A stretch of 64,000 nt of DNA from Siminovitchia thermophila (GCF_016909185.1 NZ_JAFBFH010000008.1:88328-152327); one strand, 5' to 3'. Positions 33,371 to 42,774 are shown, counted from the stretch's first letter. Notes: a model not told the origin generated them from the letters alone. A program made the numbers and translations.

Positions 33371-36300
33371 TTAATTTTCTTCTATTTCTCTACGATTTTT
33401 CTTGAATAGCTTGGATAATACTTCATACACGATTGGTACAACTATTAAAGTTAGCAACGTCGAACTTGCTAATCCACCGATAACGGTAATCCCTAAATCT
33501 CTTGAGATTAGGCCGCCTCCGCCATTTCCCAGTGCCAATGGGATTAACGCGCCAATTGTAGCGATAGCGGTCATGAGAATTGGGCGGAGACGAGTTGCTC
33601 CGGCTTCTAATATCGCCTGGCGCATCGTCAATCCGGAGCGCTCCATGCGGATGATCCGGTCGACCAGAACGATGGCGTTCGTCACAACAATTCCGATCAG
33701 CATCAATAGCCCCATCATAACAGAGACCGAAATCGTTTCACCGGCAATAAATAACCCGACTAAAGATCCGATGACGGTAAACGGTAATGAAAACAAGATC
33801 GAAAACGGTGCGACACCTTCATGGAAAGTAACTACAAGGATAAAATACACAATGGCAATTGCCGCTGCCATGGCCATACCCAATTGTGTAAATGTCTCCT
33901 GCATATCGGCTTGTACACCGGCAACTCCGACTGTCACGCCTTTAGGTAAATCCAGATTATCTACTTCTTTACCAATCTTGGATGTTACTTTTGAAATATC
34001 TTGGCCTTTTACTGTCCCCGAAACCGTTGCATAGTACTCGCCTTTACTGCGGGCAAGCGTATTAAACGTAGTCCCTTTCTTCACATTGACAAGTTCGGAA
34101 AGAGGCACTGTGTTGCCTTGCGCAGTCGGTACTTGTTTATCCAGTAGTTCATCGATCGATTCCGGTTTAGCATCTTGCTCTTGTTGAACAATGACATCTA
34201 AGGAGTTCCCGTCTTTTTCCACCGTCGTTAAAACATCTTTTGCTTTTTGCGGGCTTAACATCATCACAAGCTGGCCTGTTGTCAACCCATAATTCAGTAA
34301 TTCTGCCTGGTCGACTCGGAATGTATATTCAACATAAGCCTCCTCGTCAGAGGACGAAACATCTTTTAATCCATCATGTTTTTTCATGATGTCCTCTACC
34401 TGTTTTACAGATTCATTTAGTTTATTTAAATCTTCACTGTAAAGAGTGTAGCTTACTTCATTGGTAGATCCTGATCCTGAAGAGAAATTCTGGCTTTTCC
34501 ATGTGCCCGATTGGTCAAGTGATGTTACATACTTTTCTATTTCCTCCCTGGCTTCCGGGAAGTCTTCCATTTCCTCATCAAAAATCAGGTACATTAAAGC
34601 ACCGCCTGAGCCGCCGCCCATCATCATAGCCGTCTCGTCGCCAGCTTCCGTAATGGACACTTGAACAATATCAATATCCTCGCGTTTCAGCATTTTCTCT
34701 TCAAGCTCTCTTACATTTTCTAATGTCTTGTCTTGAAGCTCTCCCGCTTTTGGTGTGTACGTTAAGTACATTACCTTTTCTTCTTCGCTTCCCATAAAGC
34801 TGAAACCGATGAGTGGCGTTAACGCCAAACTGCCCACCAGTAAGAGGGTCGCCAACACTGATGCTATGATTTTATGGTTGAGCACTTTTTCAAGAAAGTT
34901 TCTATACCCGTTTGCCAACTTGCCTGGCCCTTTGTGGCTCGTTTCCGTTTTTTCACCATATAGTTTCTTTTTAAATAAGAAATGCGACAAAGCCGGAACG
35001 ATCGTAATCGCCACAAGTAATGAAGCTCCCAGCGCAAACGCCATCGTTAAGGCGAATGGCATAAACAATTCACCGACCATGCCGCCGACAAAAATCATCG
35101 GTGCAAATACAGCAATCGTCACTAATGTTGAGGACAAAATCGGCTTGAACATTTCAATGGTCGCTTCACGTATAAGAGCGCGGCCTGTCAAGGTTTCTTC
35201 TTTTAAATGCAAGCGACGGTATATATTTTCCACAACAACAATCGAGTCATCGATGACTCGTCCAATTGCTACGGTGACCGCCCCAAGCGTCATAATATTT
35301 AATGTGATATCCATCCAATTCAATAGCAGCAATGCCATGAAAATAGAAACCGGAATGGAGATAATGGAAATGAGTGTTGATTTGAAGTCCCTTAGGAAGA
35401 GAAGAATAATCAATACAGCAATTAATCCGCCAAATAACGCTTTTTCAATCATCGTTGCCACGGATTCTTCAATTGGTTCTCCCTGGTCAAGCGTTGTATC
35501 AATCACAAGATTCTCATACTTCGATTTTTCCTCTTTGACTAACTTCTTGACCTTATTAACGACATCAACTGTGTTTGCCTGCTGATCTTTGACAATTTGG
35601 ATGGCAATAGCATCTTTTCCGTTTGTCCGGGAAACCGATTCAACCTTTCCGACTGTCTTGATTTCCGCAATATCGCCAAGCTTAACAAATGGTGATGAAT
35701 TGGAAGGTGTGGGCGTAACAGGAATCAACATTTCCTTTAACTCGTCAATGGTCATAAATTTGCCATCAATCGCTACGGCCTGCTCGCCTTCTTTAAACTC
35801 ATATAATCCTAATGAAACTGCCATGTTACTGGCTTGAATCATTTCCTTGACCTTATCTTCCGTCAAACCGAATTGACTCATTTTCGCTTGATCATATATA
35901 AGGTCCACTTCTTCAATATGCTGGCCGGTAATGGTGGCTGAAGCAACACCAGCAAGCTTTTCAATTTTCGGCAGCAAACTTTCCTCTACTGTTGATGTTA
36001 ATTCAACAATATCATCTTTCGAACTGCTGACACTAAGAGCCATAATCGGCATCATATTCATGCTGATCGCAGATGTTGTCGGTTTCTCTACCTCTTCTGG
36101 TAATTCCAGATTATCCAACACTGATTTTAATTCCCGGTTTGCCTCATCCATATCAGTCCCGTATTCGTATTCCACTTGAATACTCGCCATATTTGAATAA
36201 GAATTGGAATAAACAGCTTTTACATATTCGAGGTTTTCCGCTGCTTTTTCTATCGGAATGGAGACATCTTCCATCACCTGTTCAGGAGTAGCCCCGGGAT

Positions 36301-36454
36301 ATACCCCCGTAACCATCAAGAAAGGAATGGAAATATCGGGAATCGTCTCTGTTTTCATTCGAGTCCCTGAGTAAATGCCTGATACCGTAATGATAATCGT
36401 AAGCAGCCATACAGCAAGTTTGTTCTTTAAGACAAAATTGACTAACCCTTTCAC
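33371..36454 (-). CDS. swrC: RND efflux pump (SwrC/YerP-like)
   Basis: 1027 residues, GTG start behind CAGGTGGGATA. It is a full AcrB-type RND protein: N-terminal helix, first large outer loop with PGATPEQVMEDVSIPIEKAA, a six-helix block with the proton-relay region GAVTVAIGRVIDDSIVVVEN, second outer loop and second helix block. Gram-positive members such as SwrC of B. subtilis are about 1065 residues, export surfactin-like lipopeptides and drugs, and work without outer-membrane partners. The divergent TetR gene at 36550 matches the yerO-swrC pairing known in B. subtilis. Confidence 0.92.
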   Translation of the reverse strand: MKGLVNFVLKNKLAVWLLTIIITVSGIYSGTRMKTETIPDISIPFLMVTGVYPGATPEQVMEDVSIPIEKAAENLEYVKAVYSNSYSNMASIQVEYEYGTDMDEANRELKSVLDNLELPEEVEKPTTSAISMNMMPIMALSVSSSKDDIVELTSTVEESLLPKIEKLAGVASATITGQHIEEVDLIYDQAKMSQFGLTEDKVKEMIQASNMAVSLGLYEFKEGEQAVAIDGKFMTIDELKEMLIPVTPTPSNSSPFVKLGDIAEIKTVGKVESVSRTNGKDAIAIQIVKDQQANTVDVVNKVKKLVKEEKSKYENLVIDTTLDQGEPIEESVATMIEKALFGGLIAVLIILLFLRDFKSTLISIISIPVSIFMALLLLNWMDITLNIMTLGAVTVAIGRVIDDSIVVVENIYRRLHLKEETLTGRALIREATIEMFKPILSSTLVTIAVFAPMIFVGGMVGELFMPFALTMAFALGASLLVAITIVPALSHFLFKKKLYGEKTETSHKGPGKLANGYRNFLEKVLNHKIIASVLATLLLVGSLALTPLIGFSFMGSEEEKVMYLTYTPKAGELQDKTLENVRELEEKMLKREDIDIVQVSITEAGDETAMMMGGGSGGALMYLIFDEEMEDFPEAREEIEKYVTSLDQSGTWKSQNFSSGSGSTNEVSYTLYSEDLNKLNESVKQVEDIMKKHDGLKDVSSSDEEAYVEYTFRVDQAELLNYGLTTGQLVMMLSPQKAKDVLTTVEKDGNSLDVIVQQEQDAKPESIDELLDKQVPTAQGNTVPLSELVNVKKGTTFNTLARSKGEYYATVSGTVKGQDISKVTSKIGKEVDNLDLPKGVTVGVAGVQADMQETFTQLGMAMAAAIAIVYFILVVTFHEGVAPFSILFSLPFTVIGSLVGLFIAGETISVSVMMGLLMLIGIVVTNAIVLVDRIIRMERSGLTMRQAILEAGATRLRPILMTAIATIGALIPLALGNGGGGLISRDLGITVIGGLASSTLLTLIVVPIVYEVLSKLFKKNRREIEEN

Positions 36455-36496
36455 TATCCCACCTGCCCTAAATTGACTATTTTCTTACATTTATTT

Positions 36497-36525
36497 ATAA
36501 TAATGACTGATTGGTCACTTGTCAA
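36497..36525 (-). promoter_or_regulatory. swrC promoter with TetR operator between -35 and -10
   Basis: Minus strand TTGACA (36525-36520), 17-base spacer, TATTAT (36502-36497). The spacer contains TGAC-TGATTG-GTCA (36504-36517), an inverted repeat. The adjacent TetR probably binds here and controls both divergent genes. Confidence 0.65.
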
Positions 36526-36549
36526 TAAATACCTGGGAGCGATCGCTTT

Positions 36550-37380
36550 ATGATGAAAAAACAATTAATTATGGAAAAGGCATTGGAGCTTTTTGCGAAG
36601 CAAGGATTTGAGGCCACATCAGTCCAACAAATAACAGAACATTGCGGCATTTCCAAAGGAGCATTTTACCTATCATTCAAGTCAAAAAATGAATTAATAT
36701 TGGATTTGCTTGATTACTTTTTGAGGAAAATTTTATCGGATATTGACTATCTGGTCAAAAACACGAAAAACGCCGCTCTTTTATATGAATTTTATGAGAC
36801 GTTGTTCCATTCTTTTCAAAAACATCATGACTTTGCCAAACTACTCCTGAAAGAGCAAATACTAACAATTAACGATACATTTATGAATAAAATGTATGCC
36901 TATGAAGTATCATTCGAGAAAATGATTTTAACCTTGCTGGAACGGAACTATGGTGAAACAATCAAAAATTCAAAATATGATCTTATCTATTGTGTCAAAG
37001 GCCTCATCAATACTTATTCCCAACTTCTTTTATTTGGTGATGCGCCGTTTGATGTAAAACTATTGATCCAATCACTCGTCGAGAAAACAAATATACTTGC
37101 TAAATACACGACCATCCCTTTTATTTCGCAAGAGCTGCTTCAAACATTAAAAAGACCGACAAATGAAAATATAACGAAGGAACAGCTCCTTGAAATGATG
37201 GAAGAAAAAATCGAAGAAATGGAAGATTCGATTGAAAAAGAATCGTTAAGCTTGTTAAAAGAGCATCTATTGGAGCCGAGTTTCAGCCCTGCCATCGTGA
37301 AGGGGTTGCTGGAAAATATTCGGCATCATCCTCATTGTAAAATGATGGCTTATTTGCTCCGCCATTATTGGAGGCTTTAA
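36550..37380 (+). CDS. yerO: TetR-family repressor (YerO-like)
   Basis: 276 residues, ATG ATG start with GGGAG ten bases upstream. The N-terminal helix-turn-helix is LFAKQGFEATSVQQITEHCG then ISKGAFYLSFKSKNELI. The C-terminal ligand domain is long for the family (most have about 190-200 residues) and ends with EEKIEEMEDSIEKESLSLLK-like charged helices. Divergent to the RND pump gene, as with yerO/swrC in B. subtilis; it is expected to repress the pump until an inducer binds. Confidence 0.87.
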   Translation: MMKKQLIMEKALELFAKQGFEATSVQQITEHCGISKGAFYLSFKSKNELILDLLDYFLRKILSDIDYLVKNTKNAALLYEFYETLFHSFQKHHDFAKLLLKEQILTINDTFMNKMYAYEVSFEKMILTLLERNYGETIKNSKYDLIYCVKGLINTYSQLLLFGDAPFDVKLLIQSLVEKTNILAKYTTIPFISQELLQTLKRPTNENITKEQLLEMMEEKIEEMEDSIEKESLSLLKEHLLEPSFSPAIVKGLLENIRHHPHCKMMAYLLRHYWRL

Positions 37381-37417
37381 ACATGACGGAAATGCAGAAA
37401 CATCTGTTTCGGCTCGT

Positions 37418-38197
37418 TTGAATGTCACGAAGCAAGTGAACCGTTATATCGATTCGGTCTTTCATCACCAAGATCCTCTTTTGGAGGAAGTCATTTCATC
37501 CATAAAAGAAAACGGACTGCCCTCCATATCAGTATCCCCCTCCTCCGGAAAGCTTTTAACCATGCTCATATCCATTTCAGGGGCTAAAAGCATTTTGGAA
37601 ATAGGAGCCCTTGGGGGTTATAGCGGGATTTGCCTTGCAAGGGGATTCGGTACAGATGAAACATTAACCTCCCTTGAACTTGAGGAGAGATGCGCCGAGT
37701 TGGCACACCGCAATCTATCTAAAGCCGGCTTTCGCGATCAAGTATCCTACATGACAGGACCGGCTCTCCAAAGCCTTGAAAAACTCGTTGCCGATCATAA
37801 GCGATTTGATTTTTTCTTTATTGGTACAGATAAAGTTAATTATAAAATTACTTGGAATATTGCATCAGATTGGCGGAATCAGATGCTTTAATCGTTGCTG
37901 ATAACGTACTTGCGGGCGGCGGTGTAGCAGATCCGGGAGCTAAAGCAAAGCGCTATACTGAATTCATGGAAGAATTTAATAAAGTAAAACTTCATTCAGT
38001 AGGCGTTTTCTTCCATCTCCTACTGAATGTTAGTTGAACGAATTCGGGCATGTAGATGCCGTTTTCTCCCACTTAGACCTTTTGTATCAACTCAGGTCTT
38101 GATGTGGTGTGTATGGCACCTTACATGCGGGATAAACTTTGGTTCTCTGCTTATTCCAATTGGGGATGGGATGACCGTTTCAAAAGTAAAGAAATAA
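37418..38197 (+). pseudogene. O-methyltransferase gene, frameshifted and split by repeat A
   Basis: Three readable pieces: LEIGALGGYSGICLARG…FFIGTDKVNY (37418-37840), then in another frame YCIRLAESDALIVADNVLAG…KRYTEFMEEFN (37855-37980), then, after 156 bases of repeat A, SLLIPIGDGMTVSKVKK and a stop at 38195-38197. Together these are a SAM-dependent O-methyltransferase of the caffeoyl-CoA/YrrM type, with IGALGGYSG as the SAM motif and the metal-binding ADNV. The gene has a frameshift near 37845 and the inserted element, so it is dead. It lacks a good ribosome site. Confidence 0.85.
37981..38136 (+). repeat. Repeat A, copy 2, inserted in the methyltransferase gene
   Basis: From AAAGTAAAACTTCATTCAG to CTTACATGCGGGATAAA. 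The host gene is readable on both sides, so both ends of the element are defined to within a few bases. It carries the same hairpin (CATTCAGTAGGcG…tcTCCTACTGAATG) and internal blocks (CTTAGACCTTTTGTATCAAC; CACCTTACATGCGGGAT) as copy 1 in opposite orientation. Confidence 0.8.
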
Positions 38198-38403
38198 GAA
38201 AACAATTGTATCAGAATGCTGTGAATTGCCATCTTGCCTGCTTAAAAAGACCCGCCGTCTTTGAATTTCTCTCGATATACATCCGCGATCTTTGCTCATA
38301 CAGCCTGTGCCCGGCTGTCTTTCCGGGGGGCCGTTGCTTGCCGATAGGATATGAAATTTAACGGCAATATATAATATCTGCCACCATTAGGCGGCAAGCA
38401 TAT

Positions 38404-39285
38404 TTAGGACGACTGTGTTAATAGCCTGTCTAATATAGTGCCAATTATTTTTCCGGCTGTCTTTGGAGCCGTTTTCCCTGGAAGCCCAAGAGCGTGGATG
38501 GTCTTTAAGCCTTTCTTTTCTGCAAATGCAAAGTCCGTTCCCCCTGGTTTGGAGGCTATGTCAATGATCAGAGCCGCCGGGTTCATTTTTGAAAGGATCG
38601 CCGCTTCCAAAATCTGTTGGGGAATTGTATTGATACAAATATCGGTTTTAGCAATATAATCGGCTAAATGGTCAAAGTGAACCGGACGCAGCCCCATTTC
38701 AGTGATGCGGGCTAGATCGGCATCCTTTCTTGCGGCCACACTCACTTGCGCCCCGACAGCGGAGAATAGCCTTGCCAAAGTAACACCCGTTCTGCCAAAT
38801 CCCAGCACCATCACATGAGAACCGTGAATCGTATAGTCTGTTTCTTCTATGGCAATGTTTAATACGGCCTCGGCTGTAGGAATGGAATTTAAAATAGCAA
38901 CATCGTGACGGTCCATTAAACGGACAAGCTTGCGATCAGCTTGCTTCACAATACGGTCTAAATATTCATTTGAAATCCCCGTATACACAATGCAATGTTC
39001 AGGAGTCTTTTTTAACATATCGGGCGACACGTTCAAAGATTTCTCCGAATAGACGGCCTCTACTTCACCGCGGGCATTCGTTCCGCCCAAAGGAAGCAAA
39101 ATGGCATCAATTCGCCTAAAGTCGACTTGATCCAGCTTTTCATTATGTATGTTGGAATGAGAGAAGATCAATTGGTCGAATCCGGCTACAAATATATCGA
39201 TCCCTTTGGAAGCTAATTGATTAATGACTTCAACATAGCGCTGATCACCACCCATAATCAACAGAGACAAATGCTTTTCCACCAA
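38404..39285 (-). CDS. dpaA: Dipicolinate synthase subunit A
   Basis: 293 residues, TTG 39285 (or GTG 39282) behind AAAGGCGG. N-terminal domain with LSLLIMGGDQRYVEVINQLA, then a Rossmann domain HVMVLGFGRTGVTLARLFSA and the C-terminal DIASKPGGTDFAFAEKKGLK then LPGKTAPKTAGKIIGTIL, all diagnostic for SpoVFA/DpaA. It works with DpaB to make dipicolinic acid for the spore core in the mother cell. dpaB, normally directly downstream, is absent: the next sequence is the dead methyltransferase on the other strand. It may be a second copy, or dpaB lies elsewhere. Confidence 0.92.
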   Translation of the reverse strand: MVEKHLSLLIMGGDQRYVEVINQLASKGIDIFVAGFDQLIFSHSNIHNEKLDQVDFRRIDAILLPLGGTNARGEVEAVYSEKSLNVSPDMLKKTPEHCIVYTGISNEYLDRIVKQADRKLVRLMDRHDVAILNSIPTAEAVLNIAIEETDYTIHGSHVMVLGFGRTGVTLARLFSAVGAQVSVAARKDADLARITEMGLRPVHFDHLADYIAKTDICINTIPQQILEAAILSKMNPAALIIDIASKPGGTDFAFAEKKGLKTIHALGLPGKTAPKTAGKIIGTILDRLLTQSS

Positions 39286-39338
39286 TAATACCGCCTTTCC
39301 GTTCCATATTTAGCTTGTTTCTATATAAAATAACTATT

Positions 39339-39870
39339 CTAGTTGATAATCTCTATCTTGTTATAAAGCGTTGAAATCGAGATTCCCAAAGAGCGGGCTG
39401 CCTGCTTTTTACTTTCCAACGAACTGCCATAGTAATGTAATGTTTTTTTAATCCACAACCTTTAAAGGTAGAAGTGAAGTAGAAGCCAAGGATGGCAAAG
39501 AATCTATTTTATTCTGGGAAGAAGACCCCGGTAATGTTTGCATCTGCTTCATCACTAATAAATCCGGAATAACGGATGAAGTACTCTCGTTCATGAATCT
39601 TTCTAACACGTTTTCCAATTCCCGAATGTTCCCGGGCCAATTATATGTGGATAAAATGGACATTCCTTTGCTTGTAAAGCTGCATCGGGTAAAATCCGAC
39701 TCTTTCCTCGATCCTGTTCATCAAAATCTTCTACCAATAATGGTATATCTTGCTTTCTTTGTCGTAAAGATGACACTTCGAAGCAGAGAACGTTCAATCG
39801 ATCATATAAATCTTCACAAAACTTTCCTTCAGATACCCGCTTTTCCAAATCAGCAATTGAATAAAAACCT
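39339..39870 (-). pseudogene. Remnant of a sigma-54-dependent activator (RocR/BkdR-like)
   Basis: Minus-strand pieces in different frames: [55 protein letters not shown] (the WPGNIREL motif of the AAA activation domain), and a Fis-type helix-turn-helix SSLESKKQAARSLGISISTL at the end. The sensor domain and the ATP-binding half are missing and frames are broken. The gene once activated a sigma-L promoter, perhaps for amino-acid catabolism. Confidence 0.85.
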
Positions 39871-40109
39871 CCAAAAACACACCTATCATTTATATAAAAT
39901 ATAAATCCATAGGATAAAAAGCTTTATATTGTATAATTTATAACCTTGACTATTTGGTAACATTCAGCTCCAACCATATTTTTGTCCGGCCTACAGATGA
40001 AATATATGGAAAAAGCGTTGCGGCTGCTTTGTTCCGGGACTAGAATTTGGCCTGCTTTATAGGTACAATGAGATTAATGGTGAATGAAAAAATAAAAGTG
40101 AGGAATATC

Positions 40110-40892
40110 ATGATCAAGGCTATTTTTTTCGATTTAGACGATACTCTGTTATGGGATCAAAAAAGTGTGAAAGAGGCTTTTGCCGCGACATGTAAAACGG
40201 CTGAAGAACGCTGTGGATTAGACCCGGATCATTTGGAACAAGCGGTTCGCGAGAGTGCGAGAGCGCTATACTCTTCTTATGAAACATATCCCTTTACCCA
40301 AATGATCGGGATCAATCCTTTTGAAGGGTTATGGGGAGAGTTTAAGGATGAAACAGCAGACTTTCAAAAATTAAGCAACATTGTTCCCACATATCGAAAA
40401 GACGCATGGACACTCGGTTTGAAACAATTGGGTATAGATGATCCGGATTTGGGGTCTGAACTGGGAGAACTTTTTCCCCAAAACCGCCGGAAAGTCCCGT
40501 TTGTTTATGACGATACATTTCAAGTGTTGGATACACTTACAAAAGATTATCGGCTCGTGCTGATTACCAATGGATCACCAAGCTTGCAAAACATAAAATT
40601 GACCATCACCCCAGAATTGAGACCATACTTTGAGGAAATTATCATTTCTGGCGATTATGGGAAAGGGAAACCTGATAAAGGAATCTTTGAGCATGCTCTG
40701 TCACTAATGTCCTTGCATAATGATGAGGCCATCATGGTAGGCGACAACTTAAACACAGATATTTTGGGGGCAAATCGCGCAGGAATCAAATCTGTCTGGA
40801 TCAACCGCGAGCAAAAAGAACGGAATGAGGTCGTGCCTTCCTTTGAGATTCAGCAACTGACGAATGTTTATGATGTTTTAAAAGATTTATAG
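40110..40892 (+). CDS. ysaA: HAD-family phosphatase (YsaA-like)
   Basis: 260 residues from ATG 40110 behind GTGAGGAAT; upstream open sequence has no site. HAD motifs: FFDLDDTLL (nucleophile Asp), [10 protein letters not shown] (motif II), [14 protein letters not shown] (Lys of motif III) and [17 protein letters not shown] (motif IV). Sequences such as [19 protein letters not shown] match what I recall of B. subtilis YsaA. It dephosphorylates a small metabolite in the cytoplasm; the substrate is unknown. Single gene with its own terminator. Confidence 0.87.
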   Translation: MIKAIFFDLDDTLLWDQKSVKEAFAATCKTAEERCGLDPDHLEQAVRESARALYSSYETYPFTQMIGINPFEGLWGEFKDETADFQKLSNIVPTYRKDAWTLGLKQLGIDDPDLGSELGELFPQNRRKVPFVYDDTFQVLDTLTKDYRLVLITNGSPSLQNIKLTITPELRPYFEEIIISGDYGKGKPDKGIFEHALSLMSLHNDEAIMVGDNLNTDILGANRAGIKSVWINREQKERNEVVPSFEIQQLTNVYDVLKDL

Positions 40893-40924
40893 ATACCTTC
40901 TTTACAAATACCGACCAGCTTCAG

Positions 40925-40970
40925 AAAGATTTCAAACAACGTTTAGGCATTGTTTGAAATCTTTTTTTTC
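40925..40970 (+). terminator. Terminator after ysaA
   Basis: AGATTTCAAACAA pairs with TTGTTTGAAATCT, followed by a run of seven or more T. A textbook intrinsic terminator. Confidence 0.9.
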
Positions 40971-41038
40971 CTGTAAAACGAAACTTATAGGGATTTGTTT
41001 TCCATATGTTAGCGCTAGATAGTTATTGACAAAATAGT

Positions 41039-41067
41039 GTGAAACGGAACCGGGAAGTATGTACAAT
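41039..41067 (+). promoter_or_regulatory. Candidate promoter of trpB
   Basis: GTGAAA (41039-41044) and TACAAT (41062-41067), 17-base spacing, 60 bases upstream of the gene. A TTGACA at 41026 has no -10 at the right distance. No T-box or TRAP triplets were seen. Confidence 0.45.
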
Positions 41068-41127
41068 GAATTCTTTACCTGTTACTATTTATATAAATGT
41101 TATATTTATGAGGAGAGTTGAGACAAG

Positions 41128-42288
41128 ATGAGCACAGTGAAGCAAAAAGGTTATTTCGGCCAGTTTGGCGGAAGTTTCGTTCCTCCTGACTTACAGAAAG
41201 TAATGGACCAGTTGGAGGAGCAATTCGAGAAGTACAAAAATGATGAAGAGTTTAATAGAGAGTTTGCTTATTATGTAAAAGAATATGTGGGCAGAGAAAA
41301 TCCGCTCACTTTCGCTAAAAATTTGACGGACAAACTTGGCGGGGCAAAAATTTATTTAAAGCGGGAAGATTTAAACCATACAGGAGCCCATAAAATCAAT
41401 AACGCCATCGGGCAAATTTTGCTTGCGAAACGAATGGGCGTCAAGCGGATTATCGCCGAAACCGGGGCGGGACAGCACGGTGTGGCCACTGCTACCGCCT
41501 GTGCGATGTTCGGGATGGATTGCGTCATTTATATGGGAGCAGAGGATACGAGAAGACAGGCGCTGAATGTATTCAGAATGGAGTTATTGGGCGCAAAGGT
41601 TGTCGCGGTGGATAAAGGCCAGGGTCGTTTAAAAGATGCAGTTGATGAAGCATTGAACGATTTGGTACAAAACTATGACCATACATTCTATTTACTTGGA
41701 TCAGCGGTCGGTCCACATCCTTATCCAACGATTGTAAAACATTTTCAAGCCATCATCAGTGAAGAGTCTAAGAAACAAATTCTGGAAAAAGAAGGAAAGC
41801 TGCCTACCGCGGTTGTCGCTTGTACAGGCGGGGGGAGCAACGCAATAGGCGCATTTGCCCATTATATAGACGAACAAGATGTACGTCTGATCGGGATCGA
41901 GCCTGACCAAGCTCCTTCCTTGACGAAAGGCGTGCCTGCCGAGCTCCATGGATTCAAATGTCTCGCCTTAATAGATGAAAACGGCAACCCACAGCCAACC
42001 TATTCCATCGCTGCGGGATTGGATTATCCGGGAATCGGCCCTGAACACAGCTACTTAAAAGAATCAGGCAGAGCGGAATATTACACAGTTTCCAACGATG
42101 AAGTGCTGGAAGCCTTTAAATTATTGTCAAAAGTGGAAGGCATCATCCCGGCACTGGAAAGTGCGCACGCCATCGCCTATACGGCCAAATTTGCCCCTAC
42201 ACTGGATCAAAATGATATCATTATCGTAAACTTATCCGGCCGGGGCGACAAAGACGTCCAGCAAGTGTTTGAAATGGAGACAAAATAA
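41128..42288 (+). CDS. trpB: Tryptophan synthase beta subunit, orphan
   Basis: 386 residues with GAGGAGA before ATG. All expected blocks are present: GYFGQFGGSFVPPDL, KREDLNHTGAHKINNAIGQ (Schiff-base Lys), AETGAGQHGVATATACA, LLGSAVGPHPYP, CTGGGSNAIG and LSGRGDKD. It is the TrpB1 type. The enzyme joins serine and indole to give tryptophan, usually with TrpA. No trpA or other trp gene is next to it, unlike the normal trpEDCFBA order in Bacillus. A copy of repeat B begins two bases after the stop and supplies the terminator. Confidence 0.93.
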   Translation: MSTVKQKGYFGQFGGSFVPPDLQKVMDQLEEQFEKYKNDEEFNREFAYYVKEYVGRENPLTFAKNLTDKLGGAKIYLKREDLNHTGAHKINNAIGQILLAKRMGVKRIIAETGAGQHGVATATACAMFGMDCVIYMGAEDTRRQALNVFRMELLGAKVVAVDKGQGRLKDAVDEALNDLVQNYDHTFYLLGSAVGPHPYPTIVKHFQAIISEESKKQILEKEGKLPTAVVACTGGGSNAIGAFAHYIDEQDVRLIGIEPDQAPSLTKGVPAELHGFKCLALIDENGNPQPTYSIAAGLDYPGIGPEHSYLKESGRAEYYTVSNDEVLEAFKLLSKVEGIIPALESAHAIAYTAKFAPTLDQNDIIIVNLSGRGDKDVQQVFEMETK

Positions 42289-42290
42289 TA

Positions 42291-42420
42291 GAGCTGTCCG
42301 AAAAGTAATATTGGAGCTTGAAAATCAAAAAAAATAAAACCCAAGAATGCTGTAAAATCAACATTCTTGGGTTTTAAGTTTTAGCGTCTTGACTCTAAGT
42401 TGGACTTTTTAGACAGCACC
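42291..42420. repeat. Repeat B, copy 1 (130 bp, MITE-like)
   Basis: Ends carry inverted repeats: GAGCTGTCCGAAAAGT at the left and ACTTTTTAGACAGCACC at the right. In the middle AAAACCCAAGAATG pairs with CATTCTTGGGTTTT, which also acts as a terminator in both directions. The same element is at 56255-56371 in the same orientation. No coding frame, so a non-autonomous element; the partner transposase is not in the window. Confidence 0.8.
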
Positions 42421-42486
42421 TTTTTGCGCGATTGAAAAATAGGCCTTCCAACTCCCTTATTTGAATTTTCTGGGAGGGTGATCAAA

Positions 42487-42678
42487 ATGGACCGGAAACG
42501 AGTTAAAAAACAGATACAACAATGTACAGTTGAGGAATTAACAGCATGGCGAAAACATGCGGTGAAATGTCTTCAATATTTTTTGAAAGCGCGAAATAAG
42601 TTTGAGATTGAAGAATGTCACTTTGTCATTTCCCATATCGACCAAAGACTCCAAGAATTAAACAAAGATTTCTGCTGA
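42487..42678 (+). CDS. Small conserved-looking protein of unknown function
   Basis: 63 residues from ATG 42487, with GGGAGGGTG at a good distance. Strongly helical and charged: MDRKRVKKQIQQCTVEELTA, then WRKHAVKCLQYFLKARNKFE and a final HFVISHIDQRLQELNKDF. Three Cys residues. I do not recognise the family. It stands alone between repeat B and an SDR gene on the other strand. Confidence 0.6.
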   Translation: MDRKRVKKQIQQCTVEELTAWRKHAVKCLQYFLKARNKFEIEECHFVISHIDQRLQELNKDFC

Positions 42679-42774
42679 AGTGACAGCGCCCCTGGACCAA
42701 GTGCGAAAAGTACAGAAGGGGGCGTTCAAAGGCTGCGTGAAAAATGCGAAATGGAGCCCCCGGCTTCTTTTCCA

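Noticed and set aside
34755..35585. Long plus-strand open frame inside swrC (276 codons)
   Set aside because: Opposite-strand shadow of the RND gene; Ser/Thr/Ile-rich product without motif or ribosome site.
38104..38361. 85-codon plus-strand frame over the right end of repeat A
   Set aside because: Made of repeat A and methyltransferase sequence in the wrong frame.
41026..41031. TTGACA as -35 of trpB
   Set aside because: No -10 hexamer at 15-19 bases; a better pair is at 41039-41067.
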